In this document: piece after piece, positions 37,555 to 49,400 of the stretch
Layout of the letters: every line of letters starts with the position of its first letter
How positions within the stretch are numbered: position 1 is the first letter of the stretch
Source: Alentia gelatinosa
Lineage: Eukaryota > Annelida > Polychaeta > Phyllodocida > Polynoidae
Assembly (NCBI GenBank): GCA_950022655.1
Contig: OX465588.1
Coordinates: 25,653,525 to 25,717,524 of the forward strand
DNA: 64,000 bases
Direction: 5' to 3'
Notes under the pieces: generated by a model
Database searches by the model: none
The model's input: the letters and a program-made list of their open reading frames with translations, nothing else
Told to the model about the DNA's origin: nothing
Program-made: the position numbers and the translations under genes

Positions 37555-37778
37555 AAGCCGGGAACACACCAAGCGAGTCAAGGCAGTGATCTCTGGAATC
37601 GCCAACATAAATTGGCGTGTATATGAGATATTATTTCATAGGAATATCTCCTGCCTATAATTCATCATCTCGAAAGCAATGACCAGGTGAAATATGAAAT
37701 AATAGCTCACATATAGGCCATTTTGTGTTGGCGATTACGGAACTCGCTGCATTTCTCTCTTGGTGTGTCCCCGGCTTT
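37555..37778. mobile_element. MITE family C, copy 3, tandem to copy 2
   Basis: The best-preserved ends of the family: AAGCCGGGAACACACCAAGC at the left and CTTGGTGTGTCCCCGGCTTT at the right, inverted complements with one mismatch. It lies 14 bp from copy 2 in the same orientation. Confidence 0.85.
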
Positions 37779-39008
37779 ATGCACAACGTAATTTGGATCG
37801 AATAAGGTGACTATCACATACTAGATCACAAGGCTGTCTGCACGGCTGAACACACAACTAGTTAAAGGTATGTGCTTAATTAATCTCATTTTCTTCAACA
37901 AGTTGGAATTCATGGTAATATATGTTCTAGCTGCTTCACTAGTCGAGGTTGATGTGGAACACCATCCCCAATAGTTCCAACCTCAACCCTTGATTCTGAT
38001 ACTTATATACAACGATCATACTATAAGGGAGCCAAAGTGAACCCGCTGAATTGTTTCTTTCGCTAGATCTACCGCATTCGCTCTACAAGTTCATGCGGTA
38101 GATTTAGCGAAAAAACACGGTACGAGGACCTGTCCCAATTAGGTTAACTAGTTTCCCTTAAGTACGGCACCCTGTATACGGCACGGCATAGAGAGTAGCG
38201 GTAACTTATTAAAAGTATGTGCAAGGTATATAATAGATTCTCTTTATTTTTTTCTCTTTGGTTGTTTGTAGTTTCATTGTTTGTTGACCTCAACAGGTGC
38301 CCACTGGAAGTATTTTAGATGGGTCTATTAGCAGGTGTCAGATCTAGTAAAACATTCTAAAGTCATTAAACAATTCAACTGGTACTGTACTCCGTTCTCT
38401 GAAAACAAATCCTTACAAAAATACAAATCTGTATTTAGAATCTCATGAAATGAAAAGAAATACTGTCGGCATTGTACATTGGAGTCAAATACTCATGTTT
38501 ATTTACCAAACAAACTGATTAGCTAATAATACTATTAACACATTAGCTTTGCGGAGAGTAGAAAATAAGATAGATTGCACTTAAGATTATAGGAGTAATA
38601 CTTCCAGATCCTCAGATTGATACAAGTAACATTAACTTACGTGTTGTCATATATATCCTCGTCACGATGTCTTCGAAACATGAAATCACAATGTCCAGCG
38701 AAGCATGTATTATATATTACATACAACAGGTGGAAAATCGACTGTGAAAACAGAAATCAGGACTTCATTTTAAAGGCATATCCTACAATTTACGGTGGCG
38801 CCACCTGGTGATTTTCTAATATTCCCATCCATCCATTGAAATTGGTAATTTGTGGCATATTCAAAACTAAAAAGAGCAAAATTTGAGTTTTGTCTAGTTT
38901 GACCTAACCCAATAGGTAAAATAGACCCTTTTTGATTTGCTTGAAGAGGAAATGTACTAAATATATGGTTTTCTTCAATTCTTTTAAAAATAAGGACGGT
39001 GACCTAGC
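37779..39008. other. No recognised gene
   Basis: Contains only the hairpin at 38058-38112 listed separately and AT-rich sequence. Confidence 0.4.
38058..38112. repeat. 20-bp perfect-length hairpin
   Basis: TTTCGCTAGATCTACCGCAT (38058-38077) pairs with 38093-38112 with one mismatch that is a G-U wobble in RNA. The loop is 15 nt. No flanking coding sequence; origin unknown. Confidence 0.8.
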
Positions 39009-39160
39009 GGGAGGGAGGGAAGGAGAGAAGGAGGGGAGGAAGGAGGGAGGGAGGGAGGGACAGGAGTCGACAGGGAGGGAGGGAGATGCTCTTTAGGTGT
39101 GTTTCATGTTTCCCTCCCTGAGCTCCCGATCTCCCTCCTACCCTCCCTACCTGCCATCCT
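39009..39160. repeat. GGGA-rich polypurine tract and facing polypyrimidine tract
   Basis: 39009-39085 is almost pure purine built of GGGAGGGA and GGAAGGA steps, with many G-triplets spaced by single A. CTCCCT-type sequence follows at 39111-39155. The two can pair or form triplex or quadruplex structures. Low complexity; no gene. Confidence 0.8.
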
Positions 39161-39558
39161 CGCCCCCAACAGAAATCGTGAGAGCATTTCAAATATTAAA
39201 GAGAGTTATTAGTTCCAACCTGTGCATAAATTGGGAATCACAAGCTGATTTTAAAAAAAACATTGGTCAAAGTCGGAACAAATTCGTGATAAACATCAAT
39301 TTTCACAACAATTAAAGTAATAGAATCTTGCTAGATAATTGCAGAATGTTACTATCCTCCTTTGTTACTTTTTATCTGGAATTTTGTTCATATTTAGGAA
39401 AATATTGTGTAAACACATATTTCAAGTTATCTTTCTTATTCATATGAATATGGGCAAACAGTCGATCGACATCCTGGAAAACTGTAAATGTGGGTATACT
39501 GTGTTGACAGTCGATGCTTGTTTCCCCTTCACTCCATAATTCACTCTTCCAGCAGAGG

Positions 39559-41626
39559 TCATGATTCAGATAGTAAGAAAATCTGCTGGAAAAGTGGTAT
39601 AACAAGCAATTCAATAACAAAAATAAAAAGATATGGAGAAATGCTATATCCCTGCCTTGTACCTCTGGTTGGAAAAAAACAACTGAAGTGTAACGCATTA
39701 TTAGTAACACAAGCTTCCAAATCATTATAAATAATATTCATCCATTCTTTGAGGTTTTCACCAAAGCCAAAAAGGGAAAGGGCGTCTATAATTAAAGACC
39801 ATTCAACAGAATCAAAGGCTTTTTCAAAGTCTATTAACAACAGTGCTTCCTGTAGTTTATTAATATAGTTAATTATGTCTTCTGAGGTGCGCACATTAAC
39901 CCCTATATATAGGTTTCTCATGAAACCAGTCTGATCTGTATAAATTAAATTCTCCAGGGGTGTTTGCATTCGGAGTGCCAACATTATAGTTGACAGTTTA
40001 TAATCTGTATTTAATAATGTTATGCGTCTCCAATTAGAAATGTTGAACTTATTACTACCCTTTTGAGGTATTAGATAGATAATGCCGCGTCTTTCCTCTA
40101 TACCTAATGTACCTGTTTGTCTTGAATGTTCAAAAGAGTTGAATAGTTACTGTGATATTGAGTCCCAAAAATATCTATAGAATTCTGTACTTAGACCATC
40201 TGATCCAGGACATTTCTTCGTTTTCATCTGTTTAGAGCATCTTTTAATTCATCTAGAGATGGGGGTTTATCCAGGCGTTCTGCATCAGCTTTGATAATTT
40301 TGGGGGATATTTTCAGGGGAGGTGAAAGAACCTATGTCTGAAAAAAGATCATTATGAAAGTTTTGCCTTGAGTAAAGATTTTCAAAATAATTCTGCTGAA
40401 GTCTTAATATGTCTCTGGGATGTGTTAGCGTGTTTCTTTCTTTATCATTAAGCTCTGAAATGACTCTGTTTTCATTCTTTCTCTTTTGTAGGTTGAGGAA
40501 ATATGTGGTTGGTTTCTCTCCTAGGTGGGACCAATTAACCTTAGATTTGAACATAGAGAAAATAGCTGTTTTGCTCTCTTCAACTAACATTTCTCTCTTG
40601 ATACTTTGTAGTTCGTCTACTACGTCCTCGCCTTCATCAAGACGTGTGGTTAAATGCTCGAGGAGTTGTTTGTCCTTTTTTTCTTATTTTTCCTATTTTT
40701 ATTTAATATAGCAGAGACGGAAATAGAAAAAAATCTTTAAATTTTAATTTGATGAACTCCCATTTAGAAGTGGGGTCCAGGTCTGTAATGGATTCTTTGA
40801 GATTGTCTATGTAGAGTTGTAGTTGTTTTGTGAAGTCTTTGTTCATGAGCAATGAAATATTAAATATAAAAAAAACCAGGCCCTCTATTATTATCATTAA
40901 TTGATAACATGTAGTGACAGGTGAAAAAAGAGTGGTCCGATAAAGAGGTGTTGCTTATTTTTACTCTAGAACATTTTTTTAGGTATGGAATAAGATACCA
41001 TCAAATAATCTATACAATTTGCTTGTGTTCCAATGTGAAAGCTGTATTGTTTTCTGTCTGGATTGTTTACCCTCCACATATCCACCTCTAAGTTCTTAAA
41101 AAAAACGTCCTGAGCTCATCTCTATAGGTTTTGTTCCTTGTAATTACTTGGGTGTTTTTTCGGTCTGAAGTGGGATCCATAGCTATATTGAGATTTCCAC
41201 CTAGAATAAGGGGTATTCAGGGAAAAGATTAACAGCTTTATGCAAAGCCTCTAGCGTTTGTATTTGCTCTTGCTCAAAATTTTGAACTGGAGCATAGATT
41301 GACCCAATTGTTAGTATTTCATCTAAAATATAAACAGGTACAACAACAAACCTGTTATCTAAATCTATACATTTGTATAAAATTTCAAAGTCGAGACACC
41401 GATTAAGAAGTACCCCAACACCTTTAGAAGCAGAGGTTTCGTTTGAGACTATGAACTCCTCACCCCACTCTTGCTTCCAGATCTGTGTTCTTTCTACTGC
41501 ACAATGTGATTCTTGAATCATACATATGTTGTAATTGTCTCCAATTTGATTAAACATCGCTCTCTTCTTAATGTTTTCACCAAGGCCATTAACATTGATG
41601 CCCCATATTCTCAGAAACTTAATCAT
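39559..41626 (-). mobile_element. Degenerate L1/Tx1-like non-LTR retrotransposon fragment
   Basis: The minus strand reads in order through an APE-type endonuclease start (ORF 41626-41201, RIWGINVNGLG..., IQESHC, SIYAPVQN), a linker with WSHLGEKPTTYFLNLQKRKNENR (40590-40285), and a reverse transcriptase N-terminal half (39984-39559) with DQTGFMRN, LLIDFEKAFDSVEW and GTRQGYSISPYLFI. Frameshifts and stops separate these blocks. Homology stops after the SPYLF motif, so the catalytic YADD box, thumb and 3' UTR are absent. Family placement rests on motif wording typical of L1/Tx1 elements. The intact protein would nick DNA and prime reverse transcription at the target. Confidence 0.88.
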
Positions 41627-43040
41627 TTTTCATCAGCGGGCAATTTTTCATATGAAATCCTACAAGAAAAGACGAGGGTGTGACCACAGAGAACATGTAT
41701 AAGGTTTGGATTTACCAATGTGTACAAATTTAATGGTAAAAGTAGAGCATCTAAGATCTTAAATCGGCTTGGGACTGCCTAGATGTGATATGTGTGTATG
41801 AAAAATATCATTTAGAATATACCTAGTTTTGACAATTGGTAATCGCCATTTTCTCCTTTAAAATGGTTGTTAACCTTTCATACCTAACACACTCCATAAT
41901 CCTTGTAACAGCATTTGTATTTAGGACATTTAGCAATATCCTTACCTAACATAAACCGTGGGAAGGTGTAGTCCATCTTAAAGTAGTATTTGGATTCTTA
42001 ACTCTGCATACAGGTTAGTTAATACTAGACAGGAATAAAGGTGGGTTCACCTGAAATTAGTATCAAAACAATTGGAAGAAGAGGTATTTTGTACACCGGG
42101 ACATTTACCAACATCCTTCAGCACTCTTATAGATAACAGTAGAATACACAATTAATACATCCTATAGAACTCTGGAAAAGGTGATAAAGTAAGTGGTATA
42201 GCTAGGGTCATTATCATGATTCAATTTAGTTTGACCTCTGATGTTCAAAGGTCTAGGCTCAATACTAGGCTCAATACTATTCGACGTACATTCATCAATA
42301 TGCTGTGTTGTTCTTTTTCAAGTAAGGTAACACTAAAAAAAATGCATTACCTTAAATGGTCCAGAATGTAGAGCTCACGTTAAATATTCAAAAACGTTGT
42401 TTTTGTTTATGAATTAGGATACACTGATTTTAATAGCAGAATTTAGTTTCATTAAGAAATGAGTTTCCATTTGTTTTTAAACACATATATGTTTCTATAC
42501 CTTGATTGATATTCCTGTTACTGATACTTGCGAACAACTATTTAATCAATTCTCTAGGTTTATTAATACAGTCTTGACATAATTTATTCCTGATCATATA
42601 TAGATGGCTCAAATACTTAAATTCTTATGATATTTTCTTACTTTTATTTCATGAAGTCATTTAGGTGTACCGCCCTCTTCCATTATAAATGGAAATAACA
42701 GCAGCTTCTAGGTTATGAATATTAACATCATCAAATGAAACTGGATAGAATGATTTTAGAGAAGTAGGCCTCCCTGCAGTATAATAAAAACAGAGAAGTG
42801 GTCAGTGACTTGTTCTGTGGATAAAAGTAACATATATACTTCTATACCACCCCCAACAGGCACTCAAGCTTCAACTTTCCTATTAAAGTTCATGTGGATA
42901 TTGTAGCCTTCATTGCCAACCGACAAGAAATCTCCCACCAGTACAACATCACATTAAAATAACAATGCATCATTTCTCCACGCATTATATACATTTTCCA
43001 TTGCTGAAAATACCCTCTGCCCCTGGTGAGCTAAAATATT
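41627..43040. other. No recognised gene
   Basis: AT-rich. It may include the 5' end of the LINE fragment upstream of the endonuclease frame, but nothing can be delimited. Confidence 0.35.
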
Positions 43041-43059
43041 TAGGTACTACAGTTCGACG

Positions 43060-43290
43060 GACTACCACTTCACCCGCGCGAAGTCGTGCCTCCAAGCGGG
43101 TGGCCGGGGAACCAGCTTACCCGGTCCGGTGCAGTGTCACACTGCGCCGCTCCGGTTTATTGTGCCGCAAAACAAGTTTCCGAAGGTTGCTCTAGCGGTG
43201 CAGTGTGGTGCAGTATCAGAATTCAGCGGTTGCTGTGTTTTACCTACACTTGTGTTTACTGTAAACTTCCGGAAGGCACAATCCAACATG
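43060..43290 (+). promoter_or_regulatory. CpG-rich candidate promoter of BBS12
   Basis: A GC- and CpG-richer block immediately upstream of the proposed first coding exon of BBS12 (43352). No TATA box or convincing RFX X-box was seen. Called from position and composition only. Confidence 0.4.
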
Positions 43291-43351
43291 TTTGTATCTC
43301 TCGACATTGGCTTTGTCATTCGGTTAAGCCTGAAATACTATTTGTGACAGC

Positions 43352-43403
43352 ATGGCAATAAGTACAAGATGCGAAAGTGGCCTCCAAGTAGTCCAGCACA
43401 TCG
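43352..43403 (+). CDS. BBS12: BBS12 proposed first coding exon
   Basis: Begins ATGGCAATAAG and reads MAISTRCESGLQVVQHI, then a strong donor (TCG|GTGAGT), phase 1. GLQVVQHI fits the family's GLQQLSSF start. The next exon would be 45857-45893, which continues as AGIATSLYGTNEK (family: AETGRTFLGPLKSSK). Confidence 0.65.
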
Positions 43404-46400
43404 GTGAGTTGATCTGTTGGACGTGTTGCTTGAAAACTTATGGCTAAGTTCAATTTCAATATTATTTAATCCAAAAAATGAAAACAGAAAAAGGTGAAAA
43501 CCCATTAACAAACAGCTCCAGTGGCATACTGTCTACCTATGAAAGTGATATTACATATGTATTTAAATAAAGTCCATCCTTGAGTCAAACATGGCCCGCT
43601 CACTACCCGTTTCCCCATGTGAATGTGGTGCATGCATACCGGTACCGGTACCCTTTATTTCCGTGGGGAGGGGCCCAGCTATTACAAAAGGGGGGTACCG
43701 GTATGTAGTTCTTCTTTATATTGCTTAGATTTGTCAGGACTAGTTCTAAGAATAAGAATCTGTGTGAACGATAATTGAAGCACACCCGATCTGTTTATTC
43801 AGGTCTCACAACACAGAATACGTTATCTGTTACATCTCCCTTCTTTAGGAAGCGTTGCCTTATGAGATAGTGGGTCTTTGATATGCAGTCTCACAGGAAT
43901 ATCAAGATAGGTCTTTCGGTTGATACAAACAGATATCAATTATGTTAGATGGTGAATGCTTCAATAAAGCCTTTGTTTAAAAGTCACTAACATACTGGTG
44001 ATAAACACTAACTCTTCACAACTGAAATGCAATGCTATAAAATTTAGCACCGATAATCAAGACTAGACATTACTAAAAACGGCTCGGTTTCTTCATGGGA
44101 CGGTCACTTTGCATCCCACGCAAATCAATACTAGACATAGTCATCAAAATGGCTCGGTTTCTTCACGGGACGCCCACTTCGCGTCCTCTGGGTAGAGTCT
44201 GTTAGTACAGGCTCTGAGGAAGCCACCAACTCAGACGGCTCTACCTCCGCAGGTGGAGGCTCAGTAGGCCTCACATCCACCATGGCGTAGTCATCTGACG
44301 GTGGGATGAGCAGGGGTGGGCACTCAGCAGACTTCCTCAAGTGTCTGCGGTTACGACGGAGCAACCCCTGCTCAGTCTGGATGGTGTATGACCTGGGCTG
44401 GTCACACTTGTCAGCCACAATGGCTGGCTCCCATACACTTCCTCTCTGCACCCGCACCACATCACCGGGGTGAAGCTGCTTGAGGGATGTGGCATGCTGG
44501 TCGTAGTACGACTTCTGGCGCTGCTGTCTCTTCTTGAGGGCCTCATGTGCTTCCACCACCCTGGGGCGTAAGAGCACGTCACTTGTTGGTATTTTGGACC
44601 GCAGGGTTCGGCTCATAAGAAGTTGTGCTGGTGAGTATATAAGACCTGTCAGTGGTGTATTCTGGTATTCCAGCAGTGCTAAATATGGGTCACGGCCATC
44701 CTCGTCTGCTTTCTTGAACAGGTTTTTAAGTGTCTGTACAAATCTCTCTGCCTGCCCGTTTGACTGGGCATATCCTGGGCTTGAAGTGGTAACTTTGATG
44801 CCCCACTCACTTGCAAAATTCCAGAACTCGCGGCTACCAAAGGGCATGTTGTCACTCACCACTTCCTCTGGTATTCCGAAGCGGGTGCACACACTCTTGG
44901 TATGTGTCACAATTGTTTTTGCCGTCTTATCTGGGAGCTGTGAGAATTCGGGGTACTTTGAGAAATAGTCAACGATAACAAGGAAATCTTGGCCATGGAA
45001 TGTCATAATATCCCTAGCGATCTTGCGCCATACACCATCAATTATCTTGTGCGGGATCATTGGCTCCTTTTGCTGACTTCGCTGGTATTTCATGCAAACT
45101 GAGCATCTTTGCACAACCTGCTCAATGTCACTGCCCATGCCGGGCCAATACTAGTTCACTGTTCAGCTACATTGCCTGAAGTAAAGCTGACATTGGGTGG
45201 GGGCTTGAAAACTTCCATGTTCACTGCTTACCACTGGCCTGGTTTTACTGACAGACTGCTGCTGGCATCAATGCTGCTTTGCACCTTAGTTTTTACTTCT
45301 GACACCATGTAGTTCTTCTTATATTGCTTAGATTTGTCAGGACTAGTTCTAAGAATAAGAACCTGTGTGAACGATAATTGAAGCACACCCGATCTGTTTA
45401 TTTTCATAAGGGGGACAATTTTTATTCACTATTTTGAAATAAACTCAGATGTATTATAGCCACGTCTCATTAACCATTTAAGGGCGAATGATGCCTTGAG
45501 GGATACAGTCTTGGAGTTAAACAGAGAATAAAGGGTGCTGGAATGGGGTCGCATTCCAGGTTAGCAAGTCAGGACCCAATACGGTTGAATACCGTCACTT
45601 TCCTTCATGGGGAAGGTAATTTTTTTTTCAGTATAGCTGGGGGGGGGGGGGGTTACACTTTTTCCATGGATTTCCAATGGGGGGGAGGACTTTATTTTGA
45701 GAATTTCATGGAAGGAGGGCAACTTTTTTTTTGTATTTCCGAGGGGGGGAGGGATTTCTTTTTACCATACTATGTAAGTTGTAACATAATATGTTACAAA
45801 CGGTGTGCCCCCAAGCCATGAATAATGAACACTCCCTACCATCTGTATATTTGCAGCTGGTATCGCAACGTCTTTATACGGAACAAACGAAAAGTAAGTG
45901 ATTTACATTCACATCTCATATCTTACTAGTCCGACTCTGCAAAGTAAACTACATTCATGCCGTTATAGGGCAGGGAATCGAGCACTACCCGGTACCTATT
46001 GCTATTCTACCATAGAATAATAGATCTTCTAGAGTCTGATTTAAATGAAAAGGAATTAGTAACAATTCCGTGCTTATATGTACTTCATTGTTGTTTGATG
46101 AATTTGCACAGATGCTCGCTACCAAGCAGAGAATGACTACATAAATATGATAGAGACTTTATCCACATTAGACTGTATGGGAAGGATTCCAGTAGAGTTC
46201 ATAGTCGTGCCTCCACTTTGAGGCAAGTTCACAACGTTATTTCCACTGTTTGTCAGAGATTTGTTAGAAATCTATGCGGATAACTACACACTACTTCTTT
46301 TAAACAGAAAATTGAATTGGAAGTATACTTTACATGAAACTATCATAATTCACCTTTAGATACAAGTGCGTGAGGGACAGAGACTCTAGTATACACCTCA

Positions 46401-49400
46401 ACTGTGTGGTTCATATTCTGCAGAACATTGATATCCAGGTAGGCTGAATAACTTACAAAAAAGACATATGTTTACAGTATATTAAAAAAACCGTTTTTGT
46501 CGATATATATGGGTATATTTCTATACACTCTAATTGGATTAACTCATGTCATATTACTATATACCATGTACAGTTTTTGCTTTGAATGTAATAATCACTC
46601 TGTAGAATCATTCAATATAAATACAGCGCATCCAGCTCCTCAGATTATTTCTACATTAGCGACCTCCTTATGGCTACAACTACTGAGAGATTGAACTAAA
46701 ACTTTGACTGTCTTTCGTGTTCAGCATCCAATAGGACATTTGGTCATTGAACTTGTCCAGAACCACCACACTACCTACGGCTGTGGAACCAAGACGTTGC
46801 TCATGATGTTAGATCTCCTCGCTCAGAGTGCATTAACACTCAGAGACAAGGTTTGTCTGCACTGGTTAACTATGGCTAAACTTTGTAGTTTCAATTGATG
46901 TACGAGTTCTAGACAATTCCTGCATTGTAAACTAAATGTCAGAAATATATTAACTTCTTTACTGCAGCACAACTTAATATTGACTTATTGCAACTAAATA
47001 AGCACTAAATTATCAAAGCAATGTTTTACAAGTATCAGAGGATCTATCTTGCTCTAATTACTGAAAGGAATCTTCTTATTGTTGAATTTTCAGGGAATTG
47101 ATGAGATGACGATCGTCCGAGGTTTAATTCAGGGAGTAGAAATGAGCATCAGCATGTTTCCTACTGTTCCCCTGAGTTCATTCTTTGACATACCACAGAC
47201 ACTTAATGAAGTGAAATGTTCCAATGAAGACCAAGTGCGAAAGTCTACTTCAGTGAGATACGGAACATTGACAAACAAACTTCAGTCAGAAAATGATGTG
47301 GAGATAGAAACAACTCAGAACCAATGTGAATACAGAAATGGGCTACCTTTATGCAATATGACTAAACCAGACCTGAACTTTTCTGTCAATGATGCTCCGT
47401 ATATTCACCTTCAAATGAAACCCAAACAAAATGACGACAAATTGACTTGTGAAGGGACAGATGAGGATGACCTTGGGTGGTTCTTTGATGATGGAAAAGT
47501 CCCCACTATCGACTCCTTAGAAGAACCAATCAAAGAACTAATCAGCAAAGTGGGAAATGTGTTGGATAAATCTTGTAATGATGTTATGGAATGTCAGTTT
47601 GAGAAGTTGAAACATTTGTCAACGCTACCGGGTCCTGAATATACTAAGGAGTCCTTTGATAGCACAAGAACCTCACCCTTCTCTAGTCTGAGGGATACTG
47701 TTGATGATTCTGAGTTTGATAGTTGTCTTGACACTTTACCCATGCAGAGGAATGAATCTCTTCCGACAACAACAGGTCAAATTTTACCGGAGCAGAGGCT
47801 CACTAATGGGCGTTCTAAAGAGGATTCTGACGATGAGTTTGACAATTGCTTTGATGATGTTTCTTATAGTATCTGTGACACAAAGAGCGTGCTGAGTGGG
47901 GCAAATATCTTGAAGTCTTCAGTCCACGCAGATCTGGGCTGCAGAATTGAAGATAGAAATTCACCGGAAGCCAACTTTGACAATAACACTGAACATTTCG
48001 ACACTTGTTTTGAAAAACAGATGGAAAGGGAAACAATTGAAGCCGAATTTCAACAAATATCCGGAGACTTTAGTAGAAATAGTATAATGACCGGCAAAGA
48101 CAGAAATTCGCAACTTAAAGATATCTTGAAAAGGAAATCATCACAAAATAAGGCAAATATTCACAATCAGAGCCGTCACTTTAAAACAATTGAAACCAGC
48201 ATGAACATAATGCAAGTTCAGTCCGCATATGAGAAACACATTGACGAAGAGAACTTGAAATCGTCACCCGTCCAGAACCTGAATGATAAGATCGAATCTA
48301 TAATGAACTCAAAGCAAACTTTGAAAAAGGGAATAGTACTAAATAGAAGTCGTCACTATAGGGACATTAGTTCATCAGTATCAGAAATGTCCAGTTCGAT
48401 TGAGAAAAAATCACCAGAACTAAGTGAATCAAAGGCAGCAGAAGGAGTGTCTTTCAGTCCAGAAGAGTGTTCCTTAAAAAGAATTAGTAGTACTGCAGAG
48501 GATATCTGTGACAGTAAGATATATGATATAAATCAGGAAGCCAATGAAGGAAATATTGGCGTCTATAATGTAAGTGAGCCTGTTTCCAGAATGGAAATCT
48601 CTCATTTATTCAAGGAAAGCAAGCTACAGAATGGAATCAATGAAAGCTGTGATAAAATGGAAGCAGGAAAAGGTGTAGAGAATGATGAAATAAAAGAAAT
48701 CAGATCTCTTCCCCCATTCACCTCATCTCCTCAAATATCTGATTCACTCATGCAGGACATGCCTGCCACGAATCAGAGCTGTCCAGCTTCTTTACATCTT
48801 GAAAAGATGTCTCCAGTTGTGACGGAAGAAAGGCTGCGGTCACTGGTTCTCTCATTGTGTCGGGGGGATGAGCAGATCGCCCAGATGCTGAGCACAGTAG
48901 CGTGGCAGCAACAACAAGAACAAGGCAAATGCTCCAGAAAAAGTGTTTCTCTCGCTGAAATAAGGTGAGCCTTACTTCTGAATAAATTGATTTCATAATT
49001 AAAAATATTTTGATCTTTTCGTTGTTATGATATGAGAAAACTGTTTGGAAGGTACGTCCAGCTTGAAAGCTGGAGGAAATTATGACATCCTTATTCATTA
49101 CTCAAGAAGACCAGGCATACGCTTTTGTTTGAGGAAGCGTCATTCCTATAAGAATAATTGTTTCTAAAGTTGACCTTAGTTTTGAATGGATTATCATGTG
49201 AGTTGTCTTTCTAACTTTGCAGCTTTGAGCCATGTCGTGTGCACTCAGTGACCTTACCCGGCGTTGGAATGCAGAGGTCAGAGGTGGTTCAGGGTCTTGT
49301 TGTTCCTGCATCTCTCGACGACCTTGAACTTCTCCAGTACCCCACCAAGAGGAGAGCTTTGGTATATTTCTAACTTCTAGGCCATATATCTGATATTTAA

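Larger units (their letters stand above)
43704..45402 (-). mobile_element. Internally deleted Ty3/gypsy-type LTR retrotransposon
   Basis: LTRs at both ends, a primer-binding site and a polypurine tract in correct positions, and only the integrase part of pol between them. Gag, protease, reverse transcriptase and RNase H are absent; after the primer-binding site the sequence passes within about 150 bp to integrase, where a stop directly precedes the integrase codons. The 5' LTR lacks its first 36 or so bases, and a target duplication cannot be confirmed. It sits in antisense orientation in BBS12 intron 1. Confidence 0.88.

Noticed and set aside
43170..43200. RFX X-box for BBS12 (GGTTGCTCTAGCGGTGC)
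   Set aside because: Only one half-site resembles the consensus; the other half lacks the required RGYAAC form.
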